The notes beneath the pieces were generated by a model. The model ran no database searches. It was not told where the DNA came from and saw only the letters and a program-made list of their open reading frames with translations. The translations under genes were made by a program, and so were the position numbers. 64,000 bases of DNA from CAZRSW01 sp964602845 (GTDB lineage Bacteria; Chloroflexota; Dehalococcoidia; Lucifugimonadales; UBA826), in assembly GCA_964602845.1 (NCBI GenBank), contig CAZRSW010000006.1, positions 1 through 64,000 on the forward strand, given 5' to 3'. Within the stretch, counting starts at the first letter, position 1. Every line of letters begins with the position of its first letter. Positions 44,520-53,331 of this stretch are shown here, one piece after another.

Positions 44520-44813
44520 CTAGCCTTCATCTCTAGTACTTCCATCCGCCTGTGTAGCCAATACAGCCACTGCCACCGACGCAGCGACCATCTGATCTTT
44601 CACATCCATTAAAATAGGCGCATCTGAGTGAGCTACTGTCCGCCTCATCTCAACTCTTTTTGTTATGATCTCATTTAATTTTATGAAAAGGATTAAGGAT
44701 AATAACAACAGAATCGCTGTTCCCATGCCCACTAACGTTAAGAAGCCTGCTTGTACCGCAATTGAAGTGTCTATGTTCGTACCTACTTTCTTTACCTCTA
44801 AGCTATATCTCAA
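44520..44813 (-). CDS. OadG-like small membrane subunit of the decarboxylase
   Basis: A 97-residue protein with one N-terminal membrane helix (GFLTLVGMGTAILLLLSLILFIKL) followed by a soluble tail. This fits the gamma subunit (OadG/MmdD) that anchors and stabilises sodium-pump decarboxylases, and the position directly upstream of the beta subunit supports it. The start is uncertain: TTG 44813 has no RBS, and translation may begin a few codons later near the segment NIDTSIAVQ. Sequence conservation in this family is low, so the assignment rests on topology and context. Confidence 0.68.
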   Translation of the reverse strand: MRYSLEVKKVGTNIDTSIAVQAGFLTLVGMGTAILLLLSLILFIKLNEIITKRVEMRRTVAHSDAPILMDVKDQMVAASVAVAVLATQADGSTRDEG

Positions 44814-44886
44814 AAGGAGATTTTACACTACCAGATCATTTTCTAGGCAACTTTCGGAATGCATTTCATAAATTGGTTGGTTCAAC

Positions 44887-45429
44887 ATGATCAGAAATAT
44901 CATCAAAGCATCGCTACTGGACAGGAAAACATTCCTGTACTTTAAAACTCACCCAGAATCAGTAGTACAATCGCTAGCTATTGTAGCCCTCAGCGGTGTT
45001 ACCACTGGTGCCGCAATACGATATCGCTCCATATCAATCGATCCTGGCAACCTGACTCAGCAGATGCAAATTCTCACGGTAAGCTTTACCACCGTGTTAT
45101 TGGGATGGGTACTATGGGCTTTCATATCCGGAACACTCTGCAAATTTTGGGGCGGACAAGGTACGTTCAGAGAAACAACCCGATGTATAGGGATCTCATA
45201 TAGCCCAGCGATTATATTCTTATTTGCAACATTCCCCTATATTGACAAATTCGCCTTTCTTGTCACGATGATATGGATTCTGATTTCAGGAACATACGCA
45301 TTAGCCTCCGTTCAAGGAATAAGCCTGGTGAAATCTGCCTTTCCAAGCTTCGTAGGCTGGGCAATGTCATGGTTACTCTTACCGATACTGATGTTACTAT
45401 CGTACATATCTGGACCCACCACAAATTAA
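44887..45429 (+). CDS. Yip1-domain-like integral membrane protein
   Basis: A 180-residue protein with an amphipathic N-terminus (RNIIKASLLDRKTFLYFKTHPESV) and about five membrane helices, resembling the bacterial YIP1 family. The conserved-type motif CIGISYSPAIIFLFATFP lies in the middle. The function of bacterial Yip1 proteins is mostly unknown. It diverges from the decarboxylase gamma gene and converges with TatD, overlapping its stop by 4 bp. Family assignment is moderate, and the membrane topology is clear. Confidence 0.6.
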   Translation: MIRNIIKASLLDRKTFLYFKTHPESVVQSLAIVALSGVTTGAAIRYRSISIDPGNLTQQMQILTVSFTTVLLGWVLWAFISGTLCKFWGGQGTFRETTRCIGISYSPAIIFLFATFPYIDKFAFLVTMIWILISGTYALASVQGISLVKSAFPSFVGWAMSWLLLPILMLLSYISGPTTN

Positions 45430-46223
45430 GCGCTAGGGATGTGTTTAACAATATTGGCCCATTTAGATCTCAACGCCTTTCTAGTATTTTCAAAAATTAT
45501 TTGTTCTACTTCATCAATCTCTCGTGAGTGAATCAATGACACCTCTTGAAGTATGTCTCTCAGATGCCTAGGCTCTGTCCAATTCATCCTATTTTTTTTA
45601 AAGGGTTGTGGGAACGAATCTGTTTCTAAAACAATCTTATCGATAGGCAACTTCTTTACAACATCACGCAAAGAATCCAAGCGAAATATAGGCCGTGCGA
45701 TAGATATGTAAAACCCCAAATCAATCGCTGCCTCAGCATCATATAAAGAGCCCTGAAAATAATGCATTATGCCACCAACCTGATACGCGCGCTCTTCTCT
45801 CAATATCCTAAAACATTCCTTATGTGAATTCCTACTGTGAAAGACTATTGGTAAGTCAAGCATACGCGCTAAATATATTTGCTCTCGGAATGCACTATAT
45901 TGCCAGGACCTATCGGGCATATTATCCATAAAATCAAGGCCGATTTCACTCATGACAACTACTTTGTCTGAGGATAAAGCAAGATCTCTTAATGTTTCGT
46001 AATCACCGTCATTTAATGGTGCTTCAAGATCCATCGGGTGAACACCCACACCAGAAAAAAAATTAGGACGATTCACAGAAAGGTTTATACACCTCTTAGT
46101 TGATTTGATAGTAGTACCTGCGGATATAACGAATCCAACCCCGACATCAGCAGCCCTATCCATGATAGGGGTAATATCAGAATCATCAAATTTGTCCAGA
46201 TGAACATGAGTGTCTATAAGCAC
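45426..46223 (-). CDS. TatD-family metal-dependent hydrolase
   Basis: A 265-residue TIM-barrel metallohydrolase. Ligands follow the family: His6 and His8 in DTHVHLD, Glu93 in MSEIGLDF, a histidine in IVFHSRN, a histidine in IMHYFQGS and an aspartate in LETDSFPQP. TatD proteins are 3'-5' exonucleases or deoxyribonucleases acting in DNA repair and turnover; some members may act on other substrates. One deviation is HYFQGS where many TatD proteins have HCFSG. The stop overlaps the convergent Yip1-like gene by 4 bp. Confidence 0.88.
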   Translation of the reverse strand: MLIDTHVHLDKFDDSDITPIMDRAADVGVGFVISAGTTIKSTKRCINLSVNRPNFFSGVGVHPMDLEAPLNDGDYETLRDLALSSDKVVVMSEIGLDFMDNMPDRSWQYSAFREQIYLARMLDLPIVFHSRNSHKECFRILREERAYQVGGIMHYFQGSLYDAEAAIDLGFYISIARPIFRLDSLRDVVKKLPIDKIVLETDSFPQPFKKNRMNWTEPRHLRDILQEVSLIHSREIDEVEQIIFENTRKALRSKWANIVKHIPSA

Positions 46224-46356
46224 AATACTAACACAACCAATGAAGCAAATAACCGCGAATCAGCACCACTTCGAGGAGTCTCAATTATACTACTACCGGT
46301 ACTTGAATATAATTATAAGATAACGTTTCCTCTAAATCTAAACAATTGGGTATGTC

Positions 46357-48195
46357 TTGTATTATCCATCCATCATACACAGACCAATATCAATCCTGAT
46401 CTACGCAACCGTAATTGGGTTATCTTTATACGCCTGCACCACTGGGGCAAATACCGGACCGCCTAGTCCGGCCATATCAGAGAATTTTAATGAGCAGAAA
46501 GATCCCATCACCCCTGTCCGCCAGATTAATACACCTCAAAGGATCGAACCCCGGCCCACTGCAATAATACCTTCCCATCCCCCAACCCCTACTACAAATA
46601 TCATCTCTCAACCCAAAAACATTCCTATACGCAAACCTACAGCGACTGAACTCCCCTTCGAATCGAAGAATAGGACACCCGTACTGGCTAATGAGGAAAA
46701 AGGCGGGACGCTTAATTTAGCATCCCAAATCCCCTACGATTCTCTTGACCCTCACAAGGAACCATCTCTGTCATTCTCTAGTTGGGGTCCCGGCGTTGCT
46801 TATAACCGACTTCTCAGATTCCAAGCTGGTGGTGATATCACATTACCGTCGAGATCCACCGAATGTGATCTATGTTCCAAATGGATCATGAAAGATGATC
46901 AAACTTTTATATTCCATATTAGGGACGGAGTACGCTGGCACACCAATACCAAGTACGAGGACTTAGGAACGGTGGATTCATACGACGTAAAGGCAAGTCT
47001 AGAACGCCAGAGGTCGAAAGAACTCCCCAACTCCCATATTTTGCATATGATAAAAGATATAAGAGTCGTGACGAAATCAATCTTAGAAATAAGTTTGATC
47101 AATGCTGATGCAGACTTTTTATCCGCTATAGCGGATGGTAGAAGTAAGGTGATTTCTGCAGCTGTATTAAGAGACCCTACACCTCTGGACGATGGACCGG
47201 TTATAGGATCGGGTCCTTGGTCTCTTTCCAAATACACCCACCAGACTTTATCCGTCATGATTAACAATAGCCAAAATACTGATGACCCAGATCGCCAGGC
47301 ATTATTGGAATCCCTAAGGTTCCACACCATTCCAGATTCGAAGACCAGACATGCCGCTTACAAGGTGGCCCTATTAGACATTCACCAATTATCACTATCA
47401 GATATGGACCTCCCCAGTGACGAATATAACCCAGGCAATTTCCTACTGTACCCTGAATCTGGGATCGGTCTAGAAATTTCATTCAATACCACGAAGATTC
47501 CTTTCGACAACCAAGAAGTACGCAGGGCAGCAATGGCTTCACTAAATCCAGACACAATTATCCGGGATGCCTGGAAAGGCCGGGCATTTTTTTCCTCAGG
47601 ATTTCCTTTAGCCACACCTACCTGGCTTCAAGACCGAGAATCTTGGCTACCTTATTTTGACAAAGCAGACAACACTTTAGAATCTCTAAAAACCACCGAA
47701 CTGGTACTACCGATCAACGTCCGAATAAAATCAAGTGATTTTGGGGAAGAGTACGTAGAGAGTGTAAAAATTATCAAACAACAGCTATCACAGGGTGGAT
47801 TTAAACCCGTGGTCAATTTTCTTAGCAGGAAAGAATACGCAGAAGATGCCTGGATTGCGGGTAACTACCAAATAATGGTAGGACCAACGATCCCCCAAAC
47901 CTCCCCTAACGGATATCTTCTGGGAGTCCTTCATAGCAGAGGTGGATGGAACACAAATGGTCACAAGAACGATGAACTTGATCGCTTACTCGAGCAGCAA
48001 GCAATTGAATATGATGTTGCAAAGAGAAGACACCTTATTAAACAAATACAGACATCTATATTAGAAAATGGCTACAGATTCATGCCCGCGACAAAAATAT
48101 CACTATGGACGTGGCAATCTAATATAAGGGATTTCAATCCGAATTTTTCCAGAGGCGAATACGGTTTTTGGGAGAAGGTATGGACAGACAGATGA
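46357..48195 (+). CDS. ABC transporter substrate-binding lipoprotein, family 5 (oligopeptide/nickel type)
   Basis: A 612-residue extracytoplasmic solute-binding protein (SBP_bac_5). The N-terminus has a signal peptide (ISILIYATVIGLSLYAC) with lipobox cysteine Cys27. A proline/threonine-rich linker of about 90 residues follows, then the binding fold with TLNLASQIPYDSLDPHKEPS, TFIFHIRDGVRWHTNTKYEDLGTVDSYDVKASLERQR and YNPGNFLLYPESGIGLEISFNTTKIPFDNQEVRRAAM. It would bind peptides or similar ligands on the cell surface. The permeases and ATPases expected for a Dpp/Opp system are not next to it. The start is TTG without a convincing RBS. Confidence 0.85.
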   Translation: MYYPSIIHRPISILIYATVIGLSLYACTTGANTGPPSPAISENFNEQKDPITPVRQINTPQRIEPRPTAIIPSHPPTPTTNIISQPKNIPIRKPTATELPFESKNRTPVLANEEKGGTLNLASQIPYDSLDPHKEPSLSFSSWGPGVAYNRLLRFQAGGDITLPSRSTECDLCSKWIMKDDQTFIFHIRDGVRWHTNTKYEDLGTVDSYDVKASLERQRSKELPNSHILHMIKDIRVVTKSILEISLINADADFLSAIADGRSKVISAAVLRDPTPLDDGPVIGSGPWSLSKYTHQTLSVMINNSQNTDDPDRQALLESLRFHTIPDSKTRHAAYKVALLDIHQLSLSDMDLPSDEYNPGNFLLYPESGIGLEISFNTTKIPFDNQEVRRAAMASLNPDTIIRDAWKGRAFFSSGFPLATPTWLQDRESWLPYFDKADNTLESLKTTELVLPINVRIKSSDFGEEYVESVKIIKQQLSQGGFKPVVNFLSRKEYAEDAWIAGNYQIMVGPTIPQTSPNGYLLGVLHSRGGWNTNGHKNDELDRLLEQQAIEYDVAKRRHLIKQIQTSILENGYRFMPATKISLWTWQSNIRDFNPNFSRGEYGFWEKVWTDR

Positions 48196-48204
48196 AAACA
48201 CCAC

Positions 48205-48645
48205 CTACCTTAGATTGGTTGTGAGAGCTGAACTCGCAAGTAACGCACATTTTATACGTACCGGAAATTCTCTTACCCTGAACAAAGCAGATATGGCACC
48301 AAATTGACGGGCATATTCCGACTCATGCAAATCGTGTGACTCCATAATACGACTAAAAGCACGTGAAAAATCACTAACCTCATTAATCGTCTTCCCAATA
48401 ATGGCTTCAGAAAATAGCGAACCAGAAGCCCTATTTATTGCACATCCTACTCCCTGAGCCCCTACAGCTTGTACTGAATCATGGCTATCCACCAAGAGTT
48501 GGAAATGTATCTCGTCTCCGCAAAAGGGATTCACCGCATCCGCCTTCAGGTCGGGGGATTTCAATTCATTACTATTTCTCGGATTCCTACAATGATCGAG
48601 AATAACCTTATCTCGGTATAAATCATCAAGACTGGGTCGAATCAT
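48205..48645 (-). CDS. sufU: SufU-like Fe-S scaffold / sulfur-acceptor protein (second copy)
   Basis: A 146-residue protein of the IscU/SufU family. The metal ligands are Cys42 and Asp44 (FCGDE), Cys68 (GVGCAINRAS) and Cys133 (RIKCALL). The insertion between the second and third cysteine distinguishes SufU from IscU. SufU accepts sulfur from SufS as persulfide. Its start overlaps the end of sufS by 20 bp, so the two are coupled. A second sufU lies in the same operon (50772), about 40% similar by eye. It is the last gene of the suf operon. Confidence 0.9.
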   Translation of the reverse strand: MIRPSLDDLYRDKVILDHCRNPRNSNELKSPDLKADAVNPFCGDEIHFQLLVDSHDSVQAVGAQGVGCAINRASGSLFSEAIIGKTINEVSDFSRAFSRIMESHDLHESEYARQFGAISALFRVREFPVRIKCALLASSALTTNLR

Positions 48646-49873
48646 TCCTAAAATACCTCAATGCTGCAAGAAGTGCCTCCACCAAGCGATCGACTTCTTC
48701 TCTAGTGTTGTATACGTAAAAACTAGCACGTGCGGTAGCTGATAGGCCAAAACTCTTAACCAAAGGCATCGCACAATGATGACCAGTTCTGATAGCTATA
48801 CCTTCTTGATCCAAGAATGTCCCTAGATCATGTGGATGAACATCTTTAGCATTAAATGAAATGATCCCTCCCCTCAAATCCACATCTCGTGGGCCAAACA
48901 CATCCACCCCTTCAGACTCTACAACCTCAAATCTATGGAGAGCATATTCAGTCAATGATCTCTCATGCTCTCTCACATTTGCCATTCCTAGCTGATTCAG
49001 GTAGTCAATCGCTACTCCAAATGAAATGACATCCGCGATATTAGGAGTGCCGGTTTCAAATTTCATAGGCAAAGCTGCCCAAGAAGCATCCTCATACGTT
49101 ACTTCTAACACCATCTCCCCACCAGTATAATAAGGCTCCATGGTCTCTAATGTATCCATCTGCACATAAAGCGCTCCAATCCCGGTAGGACCTAACATTT
49201 TATGACCCGAGAACGTCAAAAAATCACAGCCAATTTCCTGTACATCAGTAGCCATGTGAGGAACGCTTTGAGCCCCATCGACAAGAAATTTTGCTCCTAC
49301 AGAATGAGCAATCTCTGCTAACTTTCTCACCGGGTTAATGGTACCCAGGGCATTCGACATGTGTGTGACGGAAACGAGTTTAGTTCTCTCACCGATAACC
49401 GAATCCAAACGGTCAAGGTCCAAGATACCTTCAGGAGTCATCTCCAAATATTTAATCAACGCCCCTCTCTGCCGGGCTAACTGCTGCCATGGCACAAGAT
49501 TACTATGATGTTCCATCGGGGTTAGTACGATCTCATCACCTGCAGAGATATTTTTAGCCCCCCATGAATGCATGACGAAATTGAGACTCTCCGAGGCATT
49601 CCTCGTCCAAATAAGCGATTTGGACGTCTCTGCATTTATGAATGATGCCACTTTCTCACGCGCGGCCTCAAACCTATCGGTAGCTTCCACACTCAAGGTA
49701 TGGACACCTCTATGGACATTGGCATTATAGTTTTCGTAATAGTCAGTCAAGGCTTCAATAACACATCTGGGTTTCTGCGTAGTTGCGGCATTATCCATAT
49801 ATGTTAGTTGCTTGCCATTCACCTTACGCCCTAAGATAGGAAACTCTTTCCTGACCTCGTTAATATCAAACAT
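48626..49873 (-). CDS. sufS: Cysteine desulfurase SufS
   Basis: A 415-residue type-II PLP-dependent cysteine desulfurase. The cofactor lysine is Lys225 in SGHKMLGPTG, and the persulfide-carrying cysteine is Cys367 in RTGHHCAMPLV. The N-terminus LGRKVNGKQLTYMDNAATTQKP is typical. It removes sulfur from cysteine to give alanine and hands the persulfide to SufU for iron-sulfur cluster assembly on SufBCD. It is followed by the overlapping sufU and preceded by a Rieske ferredoxin gene. Confidence 0.96.
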   Translation of the reverse strand: MFDINEVRKEFPILGRKVNGKQLTYMDNAATTQKPRCVIEALTDYYENYNANVHRGVHTLSVEATDRFEAAREKVASFINAETSKSLIWTRNASESLNFVMHSWGAKNISAGDEIVLTPMEHHSNLVPWQQLARQRGALIKYLEMTPEGILDLDRLDSVIGERTKLVSVTHMSNALGTINPVRKLAEIAHSVGAKFLVDGAQSVPHMATDVQEIGCDFLTFSGHKMLGPTGIGALYVQMDTLETMEPYYTGGEMVLEVTYEDASWAALPMKFETGTPNIADVISFGVAIDYLNQLGMANVREHERSLTEYALHRFEVVESEGVDVFGPRDVDLRGGIISFNAKDVHPHDLGTFLDQEGIAIRTGHHCAMPLVKSFGLSATARASFYVYNTREEVDRLVEALLAALRYFRNDSTQS

Positions 49874-49915
49874 AAGTTAATACAATAACTCCAAAAATTT
49901 CCTTGCTAAATTTTG

Positions 49916-50224
49916 TTAGCCTATATCTATCTCAACATTGCCCTCATTAATTCTCACAGGGAAAGTCTCCAGCGGAAGTACAGCCGGTAACGCAGTAACA
50001 TTACCTGTTGTAACATCAAACCTGGCCCCGTGGCGAGGACACTCGATTTCACAACCGTCCAACTCTCCCTGAGCAAACGAAGCCTCATCATGAGTACAAA
50101 CGTCTTCTATCGCATATAATTCCCCATCGACGTTACAAATTAACACCTGCAAATCTTCAACTTCGAAAGATCGAGCCTGTCCGGGCAAAATTTCCTCGAT
50201 TTTAGAGACTCTTAAGTACCCCAC
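49916..50224 (-). CDS. Rieske-type [2Fe-2S] ferredoxin
   Basis: A 102-residue soluble Rieske protein. Cluster ligands are Cys43 and His45 in VCTHDEASF, and Cys62 and His65 in ECPRHGARFDV. The start is GTG 50224, because AAGGGGG lies 6 bases upstream; a frame extending to 50254 would run ahead of that site. Small Rieske ferredoxins in suf operons probably serve as electron donors, or as SufE-like helpers for cluster assembly. It has no membrane anchor or signal peptide. Confidence 0.88.
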   Translation of the reverse strand: MGYLRVSKIEEILPGQARSFEVEDLQVLICNVDGELYAIEDVCTHDEASFAQGELDGCEIECPRHGARFDVTTGNVTALPAVLPLETFPVRINEGNVEIDIG

Positions 50225-50305
50225 AAGTAACCCCCTTAGATTTGAAAATTCCAACTATGCCCTTTACGATATCGTTCTAAATCGTCCACATCAACTCGTA
50301 GTCCA

Positions 50306-50740
50306 TCATGACGAGCTGCTCCTGATCGTTGCTTTAGTTTTTTCCGCTAGATCACCAATCGAGACAGAATCTAAAACATTGAATATGGAATCCTCAACCT
50401 TTTTCCAAACGTCCCTTTGAGAACAGCCGGGCACATGTACGCAAAAATCGACATCACCCAAACAACTCACTAACATTTCTGAACCATCAAGACATTTCAT
50501 AACAGCACTAAGACGGATATCATGTGGTTTTTTTGCCAATATATGCCCACCCCTTGGCCCTCTGACACTTTTCACTAGGCCTGCTTTCGATAATGAATAC
50601 AGAACTTGAGCGAGATATGGATGAGGTATAACAGCTCTCTTTGATGTGTCTACTGACCGTACAGCATTACTTCCACCGCTGTGCAAAGCAATATCCACCA
50701 AAGCTCTAACCCCATAGTCTACTCTTATAGGTACATTCAT
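50306..50740 (-). CDS. Rrf2-family regulator of the suf operon (IscR/SufR-like)
   Basis: A 144-residue winged-helix repressor or activator of the Rrf2 family. The N-terminal helix-turn-helix spans about 25-65 (ISSVDTS-type region, here RSVDTSKRAVIPHPYLAQVLYSLSKAGLVKSVRGPRGG). Three cysteines Cys93, Cys100 and Cys106 in SCLGDVDFCVHVPGC are placed as in the cluster-binding loop of IscR/RsrR. It probably senses cellular Fe-S status and controls this operon from within it. The wing RGPRGGHIL is characteristic. Confidence 0.9.
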   Translation of the reverse strand: MNVPIRVDYGVRALVDIALHSGGSNAVRSVDTSKRAVIPHPYLAQVLYSLSKAGLVKSVRGPRGGHILAKKPHDIRLSAVMKCLDGSEMLVSCLGDVDFCVHVPGCSQRDVWKKVEDSIFNVLDSVSIGDLAEKTKATIRSSSS

Positions 50741-50771
50741 TAGTCACCTCCCCCTATATCAGAGTGCTTTG

Positions 50772-51224
50772 TTATTCTGTAGATACCTTAGACACCTCTC
50801 CATCTAGAGCAGCCTGTAGTGCGTGCCAAGATAGAGTTGCACACTTGATTCTGGCAGGGAATCTAGTAACACCTTGCAGAATTGACAGATCACCTAACGA
50901 ATCATCTTCATGATTTTCATCCGGTTTTCTAGTAATCATCTCTCTGAATGTTGCAAAGAGTATCTTAGCCTCATCAAGATTTTTGCCCTTCACACTTTCA
51001 GTCATCATAGAAGCAGAGGATTTTGATATAGCGCAACCCTCGCCTTCAAACGATACATCTACCACGACTCCCGATTCGATCTTTAAATAAACAGTTACCT
51101 GATCACCACATAGAGGATTAAATCCATCCACCTTCGAAGTATGATCTTCGATAGCCCTGAAATTTCTGGGCCTACTATTATGGTCCATTATTATTTCTTG
51201 GTATAGATCTTGAATATCGTACAA
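50772..51224 (-). CDS. sufU: SufU-like Fe-S scaffold / sulfur-acceptor protein (first copy)
   Basis: A 150-residue SufU homologue. Ligands Cys39 and Asp41 (LCGDQ), Cys64 (GEGCAISKSSASMM) and Cys128 (RIKCATLSW) are all present. It starts 2 bp after the sufD stop, on the same mRNA as sufBCD. With the copy at 48205 it makes two complete SufU proteins in one operon; both keep all ligands, so neither looks degenerate. Confidence 0.93.
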   Translation of the reverse strand: MYDIQDLYQEIIMDHNSRPRNFRAIEDHTSKVDGFNPLCGDQVTVYLKIESGVVVDVSFEGEGCAISKSSASMMTESVKGKNLDEAKILFATFREMITRKPDENHEDDSLGDLSILQGVTRFPARIKCATLSWHALQAALDGEVSKVSTE

Positions 51225-51226
51225 AG

Positions 51227-52546
51227 TTAAAACTCAAACTTGTATCTAGGCAAGGAAGATAGAAATTTTCCTTCCAAATAGTCTCTCAATAAATCAACAC
51301 TTACGGATCCTATGATCTCCTCTGCGAACCCATATATCAGCAACTTACTCGCGGCTTCTAAATCCAAACCCCTGCTCCTCATATAATAGACCGTCTCAGC
51401 ATCTATATTACCCGCGGTGGCACCATGGGCGCACTTAACATCGTCAGCATATATGAAGAGCGAAGGCCTGCTATTCACTTCCGCATCCGGAGAAAGCACC
51501 AGATTTTTATCGGTTTGTACCGAATTAGTTTGTTGAGCATCCTTTCTAACAAGGACATTGCCTCCAAAGACTGCTTTAGAGTGACCATCCAAAATACCTT
51601 TGTAAAATAAGCTACTCGCACTATTAGGGCTAACATGATCGATATTAATGAAATTGTCCATATGTTGATGCCTTGACGTTATATAGAGCCCTCTAAGGTC
51701 ACAGGAAGCGCCTACACCCTCTATAAGCACATTGAGATCATAGCGTCCAAGTCGAGCACCTCCAAAAAAGGATCTAGATCTAAATACCCCATTGTCTTTA
51801 ATTTTTACCCTCCCATAGCCAACATCATATGTATCGTCAGATTCCATCAACAATCTATAATGATCAACCGAAGCATGGGAGTTAACGAATATTTCAGAAA
51901 CGGAATTTGTAAATGACTCTTCGATTCCACCACCCACATAATTTTCGATCACTGTAGATGAGCTTCCCGACCCAGCAACCACCAATACTCTCGGATGATT
52001 AGCAGAATTCAAATGTCCAGCGTTGAAAAAGATCAGATTTATAGGGCTATTACACTTTTCACCATCATTAATTTTTATAACTACTCCATCAGATATCAGC
52101 CCTGTGTTCAAGGCCGCAAATCCATCATCACTATAATCGATAAGCATCCCCAAATGAGTTCTTGCAAACGAACACGACTCATCCCTATCTATTTCCGAAG
52201 CAAGACTAACAACTTCAACCCCATCATATCCTTCATCTGAGAATGTCCCAATGAACATCCCGTTAACAAAAACAACATTCACCCAAGAATCATTCCAAGG
52301 AGCCGCATTCTTTATGTCCTCAAGCGAAACGGTTGCCTCTCTTGCTAGATCAAAATGGGTCCTTGCTATGGAGGAGATATTGGTATACTTCCATTTTTCG
52401 TTACCTTTCCGAGCAATCGGAAATCCAATATCTATGAATTTATTCATACCCTCTGATCGCAATTCGTTCAGCCACGACCTAGAACCTCTTTGCAACCTAT
52501 CAAAATCAGCCGAGTACTGGTCGATATTTGCCTCAACATTAACCAT
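51227..52546 (-). CDS. sufD: Fe-S assembly protein SufD
   Basis: A 439-residue SufD. It has the beta-helical core with YDVGYGRVKIKDNGVFRSRSFFGGARLGRYDLNVLIEGVGASCDLRGLYI (about 245-300), then HVSPNSASSLFYKGILDGHSKAVFGGN-type repeats and the conserved C-terminal ADDVKCAHGATAGNID motif with Cys and His near 366-369. SufD joins SufB and two SufC to form the scaffold SufBC2D. It starts at the last base of the sufC stop codon (1-bp overlap). Confidence 0.95.
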   Translation of the reverse strand: MVNVEANIDQYSADFDRLQRGSRSWLNELRSEGMNKFIDIGFPIARKGNEKWKYTNISSIARTHFDLAREATVSLEDIKNAAPWNDSWVNVVFVNGMFIGTFSDEGYDGVEVVSLASEIDRDESCSFARTHLGMLIDYSDDGFAALNTGLISDGVVIKINDGEKCNSPINLIFFNAGHLNSANHPRVLVVAGSGSSSTVIENYVGGGIEESFTNSVSEIFVNSHASVDHYRLLMESDDTYDVGYGRVKIKDNGVFRSRSFFGGARLGRYDLNVLIEGVGASCDLRGLYITSRHQHMDNFINIDHVSPNSASSLFYKGILDGHSKAVFGGNVLVRKDAQQTNSVQTDKNLVLSPDAEVNSRPSLFIYADDVKCAHGATAGNIDAETVYYMRSRGLDLEAASKLLIYGFAEEIIGSVSVDLLRDYLEGKFLSSLPRYKFEF

Positions 52547-53331
52547 TATTCTTTTGTCTCTTTTATGTTTTTCGAAGATCTAATCCACTCATAGCCTTTT
52601 TCTTCTAACTCAATCGCCAACTCCCTCCCACCGGTTCTTTTTATACGACCATCTACTAATACATGCACCCTGTCTGGCTCGATATAATTAAGTATCCTCT
52701 GGTAGTGAGTAACGATAAGGACAGACTTTTTGGGGCCTTTAAACAAGTTCACCCCCTTTGAAACCACTTTCAGAGCATCGATATCCAAACCAGAGTCTGT
52801 TTCGTCAAGTAACGCCATCTGAGGATCCAATAAAGCTAGCTGAAGTATCTCATTACGTTTTTTTTCGCCCCCTGAGAAACCTTCATTCACAGAACGTCGC
52901 ACTAGGTCAGGGTCCATCTCCACAACTTTCCGTTTCTCTTCCAACAACCGATCAAAATCCCTTACACTCAGCTCATCTTGACCACGATGTTTCCGAATCG
53001 CATCGATTGAGGCTTTTAGGAACTGCCAAGTCCGGACACCAGCCAGTTCCACAGGATATTGGAAGGCAAGAAAAATACCTTCTCTAGCCCTAGATTCGGG
53101 TTCTAAATCTAGAATGCTACTACCTTTGTAAATTATGTCACCTTTAGTCACTTGGTACCCAGGACGGCCTGCGATAACATTTGCCAAAGTGCTCTTACCA
53201 GAGCCATTTGGCCCCATAATAGCGTGTATTTCTCCCAGACCAACCGAAAGGTCTATCCCCTTAAGTATTTCGGTCTCTTCAACACAGACATGAAGATCGA
53301 CTATTTCAATAATCCTTTCATTATTGGCCAT
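52546..53331 (-). CDS. sufC: Fe-S assembly ATPase SufC
   Basis: A 261-residue ABC-type ATPase without membrane partners. Walker A is GPNGSGKST (about 39-47), and LAFQYPVELAGVR is the Q-loop region unique to SufC. The signature is FSGGEKKRNEILQLALLDPQMALLDETDSGLD, in which the ABC motif SGGEKKR is followed by Walker B. ATP hydrolysis drives remodelling of SufBD. The gene abuts sufB and overlaps sufD by one base. Confidence 0.97.
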   Translation of the reverse strand: MANNERIIEIVDLHVCVEETEILKGIDLSVGLGEIHAIMGPNGSGKSTLANVIAGRPGYQVTKGDIIYKGSSILDLEPESRAREGIFLAFQYPVELAGVRTWQFLKASIDAIRKHRGQDELSVRDFDRLLEEKRKVVEMDPDLVRRSVNEGFSGGEKKRNEILQLALLDPQMALLDETDSGLDIDALKVVSKGVNLFKGPKKSVLIVTHYQRILNYIEPDRVHVLVDGRIKRTGGRELAIELEEKGYEWIRSSKNIKETKE

